Assembly: GCF_964355755.1 (NCBI RefSeq)
Contig: NC_092671.1
Span: forward strand, 33,189,304-33,253,303
Source of the DNA: Antedon mediterranea
Taxonomy: Eukaryota; Echinodermata; Crinoidea; Comatulida; Antedonidae
Length of the DNA: 64,000 nucleotides
Direction: 5' to 3'
The translations under genes were made by a program, and so were the position numbers. The notes beneath the pieces are model-generated. The model had not been told where the DNA came from, made no database searches, and saw only the letters and a program-made list of their open reading frames with translations. This document shows, piece by piece, positions 1 through 11,690 of the stretch (position 1 is the stretch's first letter; the number at the start of each line of letters is the position of its first letter).

Positions 1-3000
1 TTTTATATTCATGTTTTATCACATCTGTTTTGGCAGTAATTCAAATAGGCCTATGTATGTGTATATATGTAATGTCATTATTTGACGAAATCAAGTAAAC
101 AGATGAATATGATAAATATTGAAAAGTGTGTGTTGCCGAGGTTCTTAGATCAATCCACTCACTCAAATCAACTGGGGCTTGTAACATGATTTTCCCACTG
201 CCTGCAACGAGAATGGTATAATCAATCATGAACGTTTTAGTCTAATGGGTAGAATGTCCATTCATATTTAATATTCGTTTTATAAAACACCTACTGTGAA
301 CACTAGGCCATAGAAAAGATACGGCTCTCGGAATTTTGCCGCGGAGAAGAGTCATTATAAACGATGCGCACTTAAAATTGGTTTCGTGAGCCGTAAATTG
401 TTGTTCGTGGTCAATTCGCTTACATTACGACTTACATCCTTACGTTGCGTCCAAATGAGGACCAAGCTTACAGGCTGGATTAAAAGCTGAAAAGTCGTTG
501 CATAAAAATCTCATATTTTGAGATTAAAAAAAAACCAAAAAAAAACCTTCAATGTACCATTTGAACCTCAAATGTACCAACTGATCGTAAAGAAAATAAA
601 TAAAATGAGTATTACAATAATAGTGTGTTTACTTGATAAATACATTTATTTAAAGAAAATAATTTAGCATCTAGTAGGGAATGAACCACTGTCTTGCTTT
701 TTCCTGATATCTCGACTTTCAATGTGCTAAATGTAGGCCTATCACCCACGGATATGGATATGTGACACAGAAACATAAGCAGGCGGGATCCATTTTCAAT
801 CTTATGGTTTATTCGGACTTCTACTTTTTTGGTGTCACGAACTATGGACGGCTTACTACACATCCTTTTGATTTAATACTTGATTATTTTTCTCGAATCT
901 TCCTAAGCACGCGGCTTAATCGCTATACATAAAAAAGGACAAATTATTATTTGGTCGTGCATTTAAGTGGCGTTTCAATCCAGCAGTAATCAGATATATG
1001 TCGTATTTGCCAATCATATGTACAGGTAACAAAATCTGTATTTGAATGTTTTACAGCAAATAAGTTAGAGAGGAACTCAATATTTGTGATTTTTTTTTGA
1101 CAAATTATGCATTGACGTTTTTCGCAGATATTCTCGTCTAGACACTTGTTTTTGCTTGTTTTTTTTTTTTTTTAATTTACCTTTCCCATGTTTTATTCAC
1201 GTGACTTGGTTTGACAACGTTAATACCGCATGAGTTATGACAATTTAATTATTTAAACTACGGTACTATAAATAGTGTGTTGTTGAACTTCCTAATGCAG
1301 TTATTATATAACTTTGTTTCTTGATTAATACAGAACGCTGTATTTGTATAATTCACAAGTTTTTAAATCTTAAAAAAATAATGTCATTTAAAAATCACCA
1401 GCGTTCCTATAATAGTCTACATTCTGTATTGTGAATTTTACGTTAGGTTGTTTAAAATAGGGGTTGAGGAGGGGCGGCCGCGGCGTCAGTGTTGAATCAA
1501 GAGTGCAGAAATTATCCACAAGCAATAAATGTCACACTATATTCAGCCGCCAAATAAACATACCAAACGAAATTGCCACTGGAGATCCCTAAACCTGTCT
1601 ATTATAATTGTGCTACAGGTCAAGCCGGTATAGTTTTCTTGGTGTGAAAAAAAATGCATATTGCATATTACAGTTCCAAATCAAACCACTGGAGGTGTTA
1701 GATTCATATTCATGTGTTATGTCTATAGCACAACACGAGTACAAGTTAACATAGATTAAAGTTGATCCATCACCTACGGTGCGTTCCCATCACTACAGTA
1801 TTTTTAAAGAACATGATTCCTCCAAAAAGAGGATTATGTAAAAAAACAAAACATGAAAAACAACAAATTATAAGCAATTAGAGCAAAGCGCTGTCAATTT
1901 GATTTAACTGTAACATTATTTTGTTTTCTGTTACTCTGGTCAACTACCACCAAGTATGGAATGTGTATTGCTTAATATTCACTTCGCTTAATAAAGCTGA
2001 GATAAATTAGTAGGCCTATTTGTTTTATATATACGCTTTGATTTATCATAGGCATACGATTTGTTTAGTTTATCATGGTCTTCATTTAACATTTCAATTA
2101 TTAGATTTAATCAACTATTTTAGAATTAAGAATTACAATTATTGAATTTGTCTGTTAATTAATATTTCACAAAAAAGGAAGCGACATTACTCTTTCCATT
2201 GTCTTGAAATAAAATATTTGTTCAGGCTCTTGGTATTTCACGATCCTTCTAGAACAATGAAAACCTTAACTAAAAATAACACATACTTGTGTACCCTTTA
2301 TCGAGGGTACATAATGTATCTCGGAGATGTATCACAGGCTACCAAATAATTTCTACTTACAGTATTACGATTTGGATACACCGTTCAGGGAGAGGGCATT
2401 TATAGCTTAGACCAAATGCAATACGTCTTGTACATTAAATTATATCCATATTAAATAATTTATCTTGTAAATTGCATTTAGAAAACTAATTCTTTTCACA
2501 CACACAGCCTAGATAAACATGTTTTTAAATCAATGGAATCAAGTACCATTATATGTCAATAACCAGAAGAAGTACTACCTACGTAAAAAAAAAATTAATT
2601 GTTGTTCAGATAGTCTGCTCGGTTGAGAGTATGGATTGACCGGGACAGGTTCATCAGTTTTATAGTTCCTCCATCTTTTATTAGAAAACTTAAATTAGCG
2701 ATCTTTGTGATTTGCATATTCAAAGGAACGTTAACAATTAGCAATGCATTGGTGTCCCGATTGGTGTTTTATATGGTTTTAGATAATTATAATAGTTATG
2801 ATTTGTTCAGTCCACAGTTTAAGGATTTCGTCATAACTTTGAATCCGAGACATCACACATAATAATGGTAAAGTAAAACTTAAACTAAAACATCAAACAT
2901 GTCACAACGTTAGTTTTTATGCTGAATGTAGGATTTTTGGATTAGGTGGTATTTTATATATGATTCAAATTTAAATTGATTTTTACTATTTGAAATACAT

Positions 3001-3160
3001 TAAAATGTTATTTGATTTGATGCTTGATCGTGATTTTTACGACTTTTTTGAAGATGTTAGAGTTACAAAAATATATTACTGATTAACTAATGCTAATCAT
3101 CTTATGACTGATTGATTGATTGAATACTCGTAGACTCAGATGTTACAAAATCTCTTGACG
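1..3160. other. AT-rich intergenic DNA, nothing recognised
   Basis: Only short chance reading frames are present, with no splice-supported coding, no tRNA and no clear repeat structure. It contains A/T homopolymer runs (for example near 1160 and 530) and scattered TAGGCCTA octamers at 46, 734 and 2011. The frame at 2623-2862 resembles no family I know and has no supporting splice signals. Confidence 0.6.
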
Positions 3161-3164
3161 CTCG

Positions 3165-3300
3165 CTAGTACACCTTCTCGTCTCGAAAGATGTAGGGCCT
3201 ACTAGGTTCTTATCCGAGAGGACTAGTTCTACCCCAGAAATGAGCAGCCTCAAACCCTTGTTATAAATGAAATGATTACGGTTACACTGTCTCGGCACAA
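3165..3300 (-). mobile_element. Decayed fragment of a tRNA-derived SINE
   Basis: The segment shares blocks with the better copies at 22485-22795 and 42965-43160: the 'CTCGTCTCGAAAGATGTA' block, the 'CTTATCCGAGA' block and the 'CCTCAAACCCTTG' block, in the same order. Read on the minus strand these are the body and tRNA-like B-box of the SINE. The middle is deleted relative to the other copies. Confidence 0.55.
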
Positions 3301-3324
3301 ATTAGAAAAAAATTATAACATGAA

Positions 3325-3469
3325 CTTAAGCCTTGTCTACATTTTCAACCTTTATGTGACCAATGTGATGTTCCCACTATGGACACGATGACGTCATATC
3401 TCTATCATATTTTGGCACGTCACACCTCTTTGTCAATTAGTTTGATAGTGTAGACAGCAAGAGCTTAAG
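3325..3469. mobile_element. Short MITE-like element with inverted ends
   Basis: Both ends begin with CTTAAG. The inner sequences pair as an imperfect inverted repeat: TTGTCTACA on the left, TGTAGACAGCAAG on the right. The same terminal sequence, GTTTGATAGTGTAGACAG, recurs near 32690-32760, where it has been amplified into a 42-bp array. No coding capacity is seen, so it is probably a non-autonomous DNA transposon. Confidence 0.5.
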
Positions 3470-3885
3470 AAGAGTCGCACTGAGTTTTAACCCATAAAGG
3501 TATACCGTGCTGTAAATGTGCTATTTATCAGTAAGAAGTAATGCATTTATAACGTGATGACGTTCGTACAGAACATTAGGTTGCATGGGTTAAATGAATG
3601 TTCCATGGGAAATGGTCTTCTTTACGACCAGTTTAATAACAGCTATTCGTTAGGGAATTGGGTAGCTGCTACTACAATTTACTACAAGGTGAATATTCAG
3701 CAAGGTGGCTGACCTGGTGGGGTAAGGGTAGACTTTACGACTGTGATATAATAAAATTGAAATTATATACCGAGGTATGTAACGATATTGTAATGTAATA
3801 TCATCATATACGTATCTTACAAAAAATAAATATAAACACACATAAAAAGGGCAAATACAGTTTAGGCCTATACCCTTTTACAAAA

Positions 3886-3945
3886 AGTAATAATAAATAA
3901 TAATAATAATAATAATAACACTAATAATAAACAATAATAACAATA
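3886..3945. repeat. (AAT)n microsatellite
   Basis: A run of AAT/AAC trinucleotides, imperfect at its right end. Confidence 0.85.
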
Positions 3946-4560
3946 ACGTATAAAATTAAGATAAACTTTACTGACTCATTACTACAAGACGATGCACTCT
4001 CGTCTCAGGATAGCATTCCACCTGGAGAGCATCTTTTACTTATAAAGACATTGTCTATTATCGTTGAGACTAAAACATTTTCACTTGAATTAAGTACCGT
4101 ATGCAATTCTAAAGTTCTATAGCATAATACGAAATTTTGGTAAAGCCATTATTATCTTGTAATGTAGGCCTTATAATAGTAATCAACAGGAGGAAAATGT
4201 ATTAAATTGTATTATACTATACACAAGTGATCATCATTAAAATAACAACATTATGAGTATTCCATGTCAAGATTGTATATGTATATTAAAACATCAAATC
4301 AAATAACGTAGATCTATTTAAACAACTCACCATTTTATAGTTTTTTTTTTATTGTTCAATATGGACTGAATTCGAGGGTATCTGTATAATGATTCATCTG
4401 TAATGTGGTTTTTTGAATTGCTACCTTTTTATGTCTGCTTCTTTAATCGAAAATACCAGAGATTATATTTGGTCTAAAATCTGTTAAAAAGGGCTTATAT
4501 GGAGAAAACCTTTATGTTTATTTCGAAAATAAAAATATATAAATAAAAATCTGTATACAT

Positions 4561-5040
4561 ATGTGGCCAATGATTAACAATAGTAAATTAATCACTATGT
4601 TAACATATAGGTGGTCATCCCTCAGATACAGGGGCTATGTGAACCACTACTCGTATGGGTGGTCATCCCTCAGATACAGGGGCTATGTGAACCACTACTC
4701 GTATAGGTGGTCATCCCTCAGATACAGGGGCTATGTGAACCACTACTCGTATGGGTGGTCATCCCTCAGATACAGGGGCTATGTGAACCACTACTCGTAT
4801 GGGTGGTCATCCCTCAGATACAGGGGCTATGTGAACCACTACTCGTATGGGTGGTCATCCCTCAGATACAGGGGCTATGTGAACCACTACTCGTATGGGT
4901 GGTCATCCCTCAGATACAGGGGCTATGTGAACCACTACTCGTATGGGTGGTCATCCCTCAGATACAGGGGCTATGTGAACCACTACTCGTCTCGAATGGG
5001 CCTACAGGTTATATTCCTTATAGGCCATTTGACTAACGAT
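4561..5040 (-). mobile_element. SINE remnant hosting an internal tandem array
   Basis: The left flank ('ATAGTAAATTAATCACT', about 4580-4597) and the right flank ('GGCCATTTGACT', about 5022-5033) both match the ends of the SINE copy at 22485-22795. The repeated unit itself resembles that copy's 'TGATACAGGGGCT...GTGAACCA' segment. The element is therefore a SINE in which one internal segment has been amplified. Confidence 0.55.
4609..4992 (+). repeat. 48-bp tandem repeat, 8 nearly identical copies
   Basis: Eight head-to-tail units of 48 bp that begin [A/G]GGTGGTCATCCCTCAG. The copies differ at only one or two positions. Because 48 is divisible by three, two + frames stay open through the array, one reading the 16-residue unit WSSLRYRGYVNHYSYG. 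I read this as a by-product of the array and not as a gene: there is no family match, no splice support and no coding context. Confidence 0.9.
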
Positions 5041-5054
5041 TATTATCTATAGTA

Positions 5055-5940
5055 TTAATATAAACCAAAATAGGTCGTGTTGACGTAGGCTGCAGATATG
5101 TTGTAAAATATTTTATTTAAATAGTTTTTCCTTCTACAAAAACATTTACGCATAGTGCGTTTTGGGGTACAGGAATTATACACAACTGGCACAAATTTAA
5201 AGTAGATTTTATTATATAGTTCCGCAAGCACATATATTTTATATCGATCTATCAATAGGCCTATCTATAAAATTATCATTTTTAGAACTTGTGAGAATGG
5301 ACAGTTTAAATGACCAATCATTGAAGAGGAATTGAGATAATTTACGATACGTATTATTACTTAATCAATGATGTAACAGTGTTGTAAAAAGTGCATTTTA
5401 ATGATATGCACGGGTTAAACGATGGGTCAGACCGGTCAGGCCTAACATACATCTATACATTCCAAATCAGCAGCAAACCGCTGTGTGAACCTACTATAAT
5501 TACTACAAAATGACCTTCCACCCTTGGATATTTAATTGTATAATTGTTATATTCTATATAAAGCATAATATATTACAACAACGGTGCACGGCTGTGCGTG
5601 ACAAACGGGTGTACTTTAGACAGATAATCCATTCTTTTCTCTGTAAGAATATAGGAGGATACTTGAAATCTTGTAAAATCAGAAAAGGTGTTGATACTCA
5701 TTATTTAAATTGTTTGTCTTAATGATTTAGTGACAGCTATTTCATTTTCGGACACCGCTGCGCATTTGTTCATTCGTGATTGTATTACGATTTAACATGC
5801 GCAGCTTACTAAAGTCAAGGTAAACAGTAAATAAAGCTATAAACTACCACATGAAATAAATCGTAAAGTATCTTGTAGGAATCATGGCGGTATGCGCCTA
5901 ATTGTGTTTTTTGGAAATCACAATTATCACAATTACAATT
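5055..5940. other. Intergenic, nothing recognised
   Basis: AT-rich sequence with two short chance frames (5055-5255 minus and 5510-5722 plus). No domain or splice evidence. Confidence 0.5.
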
Positions 5941-5943
5941 GTT

Positions 5944-6187
5944 TTAGACAATTTCATTGAAAACATTGCGTCAAACGTCAATGTAAATGACCAACATAAG
6001 AATTTATGTAATCCATTGTGGTTACATTAGCTCTAGAAGTTAAGTGAATGTACAAATCAATTCTTAAATTTAATTGAGTTGTTATAGTAGAAACACTCGT
6101 TATCTGAAGGCTATAACGGTGTAATCAGATTTAATAATGTTGTTCAATAATAAAATACGATTGTTTTTATTCAAGCATTTGTCTAAT
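5944..6187 (+). repeat. Direct duplication, copy 1 (about 245 bp)
   Basis: This block, from 'TAGACAATTT' to 'TTTTATTCAA', is repeated in the same orientation at 6963-7208 with few differences, including a short insertion in copy 2. Both copies are preceded or followed by related 'GCGGTATGCG'-like sequence. The spacing between copies is about 1.02 kb. Confidence 0.8.
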
Positions 6188-6644
6188 TGTGTTTTTGGAA
6201 ATCACAATTTAAAAGCCATATTTTCAATTATTTTAAACGGCTGATATAGGCCTATGTAACAGTAGATATGTTTTTCAAAAGCAAAAGCAATGTGTCGACA
6301 ATTATCTGTAATTTATCTACAGTATATACTTGTACAACATCCTATGATACAGTATCACATATGTATCACACATGAAGCCGGTATCATAGGCCACAAGCCC
6401 AACCTACATGTAGTACCTGTGACAGTGTCACAGATAATACAGAGAATCGGGTGCAACGATAATTAATCAGTAGGCCTAGGCCTATTCAAGTATTGAAAAG
6501 TTCTATAATAATATTTCCTGCGTATTTCTTGAATTATATTATATATATATAGTACATATTCCGTATATAGTAGTGAAGTATGTATCATCCAATCCATTGG
6601 TCCAAATTGGTCGTTGAACATGCGCAGTACTTTGCGCATTGGGG

Positions 6645-6685
6645 TATATATTTGATTAAAGCCCGAGGAGCGTACACTCAGTCGA
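6645..6685 (+). promoter_or_regulatory. Candidate TATA-box core promoter
   Basis: TATATATTTGATTAAA starts at 6645. About 30-35 bp downstream lies an initiator-like CACTCAGTC. Just upstream (6618-6640) are two GCGCA motifs, including TGCGCAGT. Downstream is a short exon with a strong splice donor, so this is a plausible promoter for that exon, though it is known only from these motifs. Confidence 0.4.
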
Positions 6686-6876
6686 GTTATTCAACTAATC
6701 TCACTTTTGATTACGCCTGTTGAGGAGGAGTAGTTGTTTTTAGCTGTAGCCGTGTTATAGCCTGCTGTCTTAATCGGTTAGTAAGGCGCTTACGTATACG
6801 CGCAGTAATTTCAGAGAACCAAGCTTTTATTGACGTTTTGCAGCAAACATTCTGAATGTCAAATCTGTTAGCGTAG

Positions 6877-6938
6877 ATGATTTTAAAAATAGTATTTAGG
6901 CTGTGTAATATGAAGATTGTGTTACTGATATTGATGAG
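6877..6938 (+). CDS. Candidate first coding exon, signal-peptide-like
   Basis: An ATG at 6877 directly follows an in-frame TAG. It opens MILKIVFRLCN and then, from a second in-frame ATG at 6910, MKIVLLILM. The exon ends in AG followed by a consensus GTAAGG donor at 6939. A hydrophobic N-terminus cut by a strong donor 230 nt downstream of a TATA/initiator pair is the usual look of a small secreted-protein or neuropeptide gene. An upstream short frame (ATG near 6858, MSNLLA then stop) precedes it. I could not find the next exon with confidence; it would have to continue a codon with two bases already used. The product is unknown. Confidence 0.4.
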
Positions 6939-6962
6939 GTAAGGTCTCGATTGTGTCTGTTT

Positions 6963-7208
6963 TAGACAATTTATTGAACAAACATTGCGTCAAACGTCGA
7001 CGTAAATTACCAACATAACAATTTATGTAATCCATTGTGGTTACCTCAACATTAGCTCTAGAAGTTAAGTGAATGTACAAATCAATTATTAAATTTAATT
7101 GAGTTGTTATAGTAGAAACACTCGTTATCTGAAGGCTATAACGGTGTAATTAGATTTAATAATGTTGTTCAATAATAAAATACGAATGGTTTTATTCAAC
7201 TATTTGCC
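6963..7208 (+). repeat. Direct duplication, copy 2
   Basis: Second copy of the 5944-6187 block. It starts just inside the putative first intron of the candidate gene whose first exon is at 6877-6938. Confidence 0.8.
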
Positions 7209-7209
7209 G

Positions 7210-9500
7210 CGATGGTATGCGGAGGGCCAACGGGGACCACAAGGGCAAGTGCCTTGGTTTGGTTCGTGAGTAACTTTCTTCCCCCTCCAACAAGGACTCG
7301 CTGGGAATACCAATGACCTTACCAAAGACATTTTATACGCTTTTATGATTTTGTTTTTGGTTTATTCACCGGACTAACTAATCATCTTTAACCGAATTTA
7401 TTATGATAGCTATTAAATGTTATTAGCTAATTCTGTGATATTTCTTTATGGTATTTTTTGTCATTGTCATTACGAAAAGAGAGCGTAGCAAGTCTTATAG
7501 CATTACTAAAACTGATACCAATCTGTATTCACATACTAATGGTGCATGGAGGAATGAACTAAAGCGAAGGCCTAAACAATTTGAAATTAAGTGGTGAACG
7601 TAACCTAGCCTATCGTTTGCATTGAGATTTTCGAAATTTAGGCCAGGTGTCGGATGTTACTCGCCTGAAAGGTGTACATCAAGATTGCCTTACGACACCC
7701 AGTGGTTCAAAATTGTATAATATTGTATAAGAATATTATAAAAATGTTTAAATTTATGTTTGTAAATGTAAAGGCTTTTTAAAAACCAATATGATTACGT
7801 CATGTTCCAAATTTGATAAGGTTTTTATATTATATTCGAGTTTTTTCGAGAGCTTGTTTCTATTATCCGTGTTCCGGTTTCTATTTTGTTTGTTCATATC
7901 GTTGGGTTTTCATTCTGAAAGAAATAAGTAATTGTTTTGCCCTTAAAGAAGTATTTTTCATCAAAACTAAAGAAAAAAATTAAATGTTATTGACCTTTCC
8001 CCCATCAACATGAACAAAACAGATTAAGATTTATCAGGTAAATATCTTTAGTTCGATCCATTTCTTGTTCAAACTATGGCAAGGTTTGTATTCAACAAAA
8101 AATATTTTCAATTATTTTTTTAGGAAATAATATATCTTTAATTAGCCAAAGAAGCATGATTTTAAAGTTCCAATTTATTACAATAATTGAATTGAATAAC
8201 ATTAGAATATTAAGATAACCAGCCTTAGGGTCGTGATGGATTACAAACTTATTATTCAGTATGAAAACATTTTTCTAAAAGTTATTACGGTATTATCAAT
8301 TAGAACATAGAAGCTATTAGAAGCTTAAAATGTAGGACTGCTCTAGTTTTGGGGTCATGTCACATGACTTGGATTTACCAACCGGATTAACCATAGTATC
8401 GTAAAGAAAAGATAATTTTAAAAACAATTTAATGTCTACTAAAATATTTAACAATGTATCAACATGGTTTCGTTCATTCTCAACATTCGTAATTTCAATT
8501 ATTTTGTATTCGTTGAAGGAATTCAACAACAAATATTGGTTTGGATCATCGATTACAACAGATCATTATAGGTTGATTTATGGCATATTACCTCAAGCTA
8601 TTTCGAAGCTATATTCAATGACGTACAGAAACCATTTTTACAAACCTGTAAGTGTGCAGCTAGTTAAGGCTTGCCTATATGACGTGATGTTCCTCGTTGT
8701 ATCTCGGATTATGTCCCTATTACTAGTATTACATAGACATTATCATTAAAGTACCGGTATTCCCTCAAACTTGTCGTCCCTAATTTACCGTAATATTCTT
8801 TTACAGCAAGTTTAGGGTTAATTTTAGATTGTTGACCGTTTCAGGTCGACACATTTTGTGCCTGTGACGTAAATTGGATTGATTCTTTAGAAAGCAGGCG
8901 TTTTTCCATTTTTTAGAGATAATTGTTTTTGTCAAGCATATGTAAGCACACTGTACTGTATGTTCATTTTCCGATCAAAATAATCGTGCTTTTGTATTGT
9001 GAAATGAACAGAACTGACTGGTCACTGTACTGTATCTCACAAACGGCATTATTGTCAAGTACCATTAGGCAAAATTATGTAATACAATGTCTCACAAATG
9101 TTATCGTTAGGATGATAGCCTATGAAACAGGCGTCACATGTGATACATACTGTATCTGACCCGGGATTGTCTGTAATAACTGAACTAATTATAGACGGTT
9201 AGGATACATTACCGATAATCATGTAACTAGGAATTCCCTAGTAGATCATTTAATAATATCACGTAATGATAATTGTATTTGCTTATTGTACGACATGTTA
9301 CCTAGATGAGTACATTTGTTTTATTTGTGTTTGATTTACGTTGACGAGAAGAAAGTTATTCTAGATACTGTCTTTTAAAACATCCTTTTGATTAATTTAA
9401 TCCCGTCCTACCTTCGGAACAAATTAAATGGTTACATAAACCCCAAACCACTTAACTATAGTTAAATCTACAATGTTTTGAGCGGTAATAACACTATCGG
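7210..9500. other. Intergenic or intronic, nothing recognised
   Basis: AT-rich sequence. The 105-codon + frame at 8432-8749 and its minus-strand partner resemble no family and lack splice support. This could be the first intron of the gene that starts at 6877. Confidence 0.5.
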
Positions 9501-9517
9501 CATGGGTTTTGACTCAC

Positions 9518-9679
9518 TTGCTCATTGATTCTTGTGGCGGAACATTCTTCTTGAAGAACCGTAGGACCAGTGTACACAACATTCTCTTGTTCATCCAGTT
9601 CATCATTCGAAACGAGTAGGGAACTAGTTCGCAAGAAATTCAATGTGTTAAGGCAATCATTGGTCAAATAAACAGTTAA
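9518..9679 (-). CDS. Candidate internal exon, unknown protein
   Basis: On the minus strand an open stretch of 54 codons ends in CAA followed by a consensus GTGAGT donor (9517-9512). Its composition is protein-like and polar or acidic, unlike the surrounding AT-driven frames: ...NDCLNTLNFLRTSS, then a segment with DELDEQE, then YTGPTVLQEEC. A possible acceptor AG lies at 9681-9680, but its pyrimidine tract is weak. I do not recognise the family. Neighbouring exons were not found, so strand and boundaries rest on the donor and on composition alone. Confidence 0.35.
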
Positions 9680-9699
9680 CTTGACTAAATCAGTAAAGT

Positions 9700-11690
9700 A
9701 TTAGTAATATTTTATAGAGAGTATAAATATTACTTTACAATTACACAAATGAATAATAGCTAGAAATGTAAATGAAAGATCAAACAATTTCTGCACCCTT
9801 ACATTAGATGAATCAAACAGTACAGTCAAACGTATAGTATTAACATTATCAGAAATTTAAGAAAGTACTTTGATATTAAACAGTTTTTGTACATTTTTAT
9901 CTTTTTTAGACCGTAAAAAGAAAATAAATCAATTTAAAGCCATGCTATTAAATGATAAATAACAAAAATAGATCAAATAACGACAATTCCTGTTAGTATT
10001 TATAAAAACATGACACCGAAAACGAAATATTATATTTTCTTCATGTTTAATCCCAAATAAAATATCATTCAGTGTTTTAATGATAGAAACTTACCAGGAA
10101 TCTGGCATTTTGAAACATTTATTACGGCGTTGGTATTATAAATCCTCCCTGATATCGCATAAATGTGAGAAAAAAAAGTAATTGCACAACGTCAAATGGT
10201 TTATATGAGTTATCGGTTACTTATCTCTGTTTTTTAAACGCTTAATTCAATTCCTATCTGTTATTTGTAGATTATAGGATTGTTTGAACATGTTGTTTTG
10301 GTTTCCATCTAATTTACATAGGCATTTTGTTGTGTTGGTCAACATTAGGACTTAGTAGTAGGACTTAGTAGTAGAGTAAATCTCTAGCTATAGGAATCCA
10401 TCAAACGGATAATACTGTAAGACGAAATAAATGAATGAATAATAAGAACACATTTAATTATATAATACGAAGGGACTATAAATACCATATGAATAACAAT
10501 ATATAAAATCAATAACCTATAAAATGCTGTAACACAGCATACATTATTAATTTCAGCATATTTTAATACAGTATTACTATTGCATTAAGTCTGCATAGAA
10601 TGTTAGAAAATAAGACAATTAAAATTCATAAAATAGTTTTTTTTATATACAGTATAAAACTTTTACATAAAACCCAGCAACACTATCTGGTTCTAATGAG
10701 GAGTTATATGGAAAAGAAAAACGGAAAAATTATACGCACAAAAGGCCAACAAAAAGTTATTAATAATCATTTAGTACTGGGTTTTCTATTGATTGGTGGA
10801 TTTTATACCTTATTAATTTATCAACAGCACAATGAAAGAAAAGGCTGTTAATATAAAGTCAAATCGGTTTTCCTAAATTGATAGTATTGCTATTTTTTTT
10901 TAAAGATGTATTGTCTAACAAAACATGGAAAATGAGGATGAATAATATCAGACTCATCCGAAAAATAAAGTTTTCACTTATAAAATGACAAAATACTAAC
11001 GGTTAAATCCAACCAAAACCCTTTTGGCTGACAGCCAATTTGACTGTTTTTCGCTTTAAAGGCCAGGTGCGGGCACAAAATTTCTATTGATCATACATTC
11101 CAATAATTATCGATCTATAGTTTCCCCTATGTTTCATAATTTTTGGGATTTTATTTGTGTTACACAAGCTTTTTGAAAATTAGCACTTTCTTATCAGTGG
11201 GGGGATAGTTCAAATTACACAGTAAAATCTCTATTCTTTTGTACACAAATTTTGAAAATAGAGAGGCATTTTAAAAAGCTATGAAAAATAAACGGTGTGG
11301 TAAAAAATGTTATCAGATGACTAAATATAGGTAACATAACTTGAATTTTACATTTCTGGTATTTTTATTCAACTTTTAGAATTTTATTTTCATGCTATAG
11401 CAAAAATTATCCACCGTATATCCACTATCTTTTTTCACCTTCTAGGGAGTCACCAGACATGTTATTACATTATGTTAACTACCTAACTACTGAAAAAAAG
11501 TCTTCCTAGTTTTTTTGGCAGAATTTTGCAAAATTTTGTATTTGACCATATTAGGGGAAATTCATGTTTTTTCGTCTTGATTTCTGTTACAAATATTAGA
11601 TTTATGTACAATTAACCAGATATTGTGTTTAAAATTCATGCCTGTACCTGAGCTTTAATTACAGTTTTTGCAGGTAAATATTTTTAATCG
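9700..11690. other. AT-rich DNA, nothing recognised
   Basis: No coding or repeat structure is supported. The frame at 10600-10851 is low-complexity and lysine/isoleucine-rich, as expected by chance in such AT-rich DNA. Confidence 0.5.

Noticed and set aside
4609-4992. 48-bp array as a CRISPR-like array
   Set aside because: Units are directly adjacent and identical throughout, with no variable spacers, and the DNA is animal.
4707-5036. Repetitive frame through the 48-bp array (VIPQIQGLCEPLLVWV-type repeats) as a repetitive protein gene
   Set aside because: Two frames are open only because the unit length is divisible by three. The flanks are SINE sequence and there is no start context or splice support.
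5944-7208. Complete LTR retrotransposon
   Set aside because: Only about 770 bp lies between the repeats, with no gag or pol sequence. TG...CA ends and target duplications are not evident.
10600-10851. 83-codon ATG frame with a hydrophobic C-terminal part
   Set aside because: Low-complexity Lys/Ile composition typical of chance frames in AT-rich DNA. No splice, promoter or family evidence.
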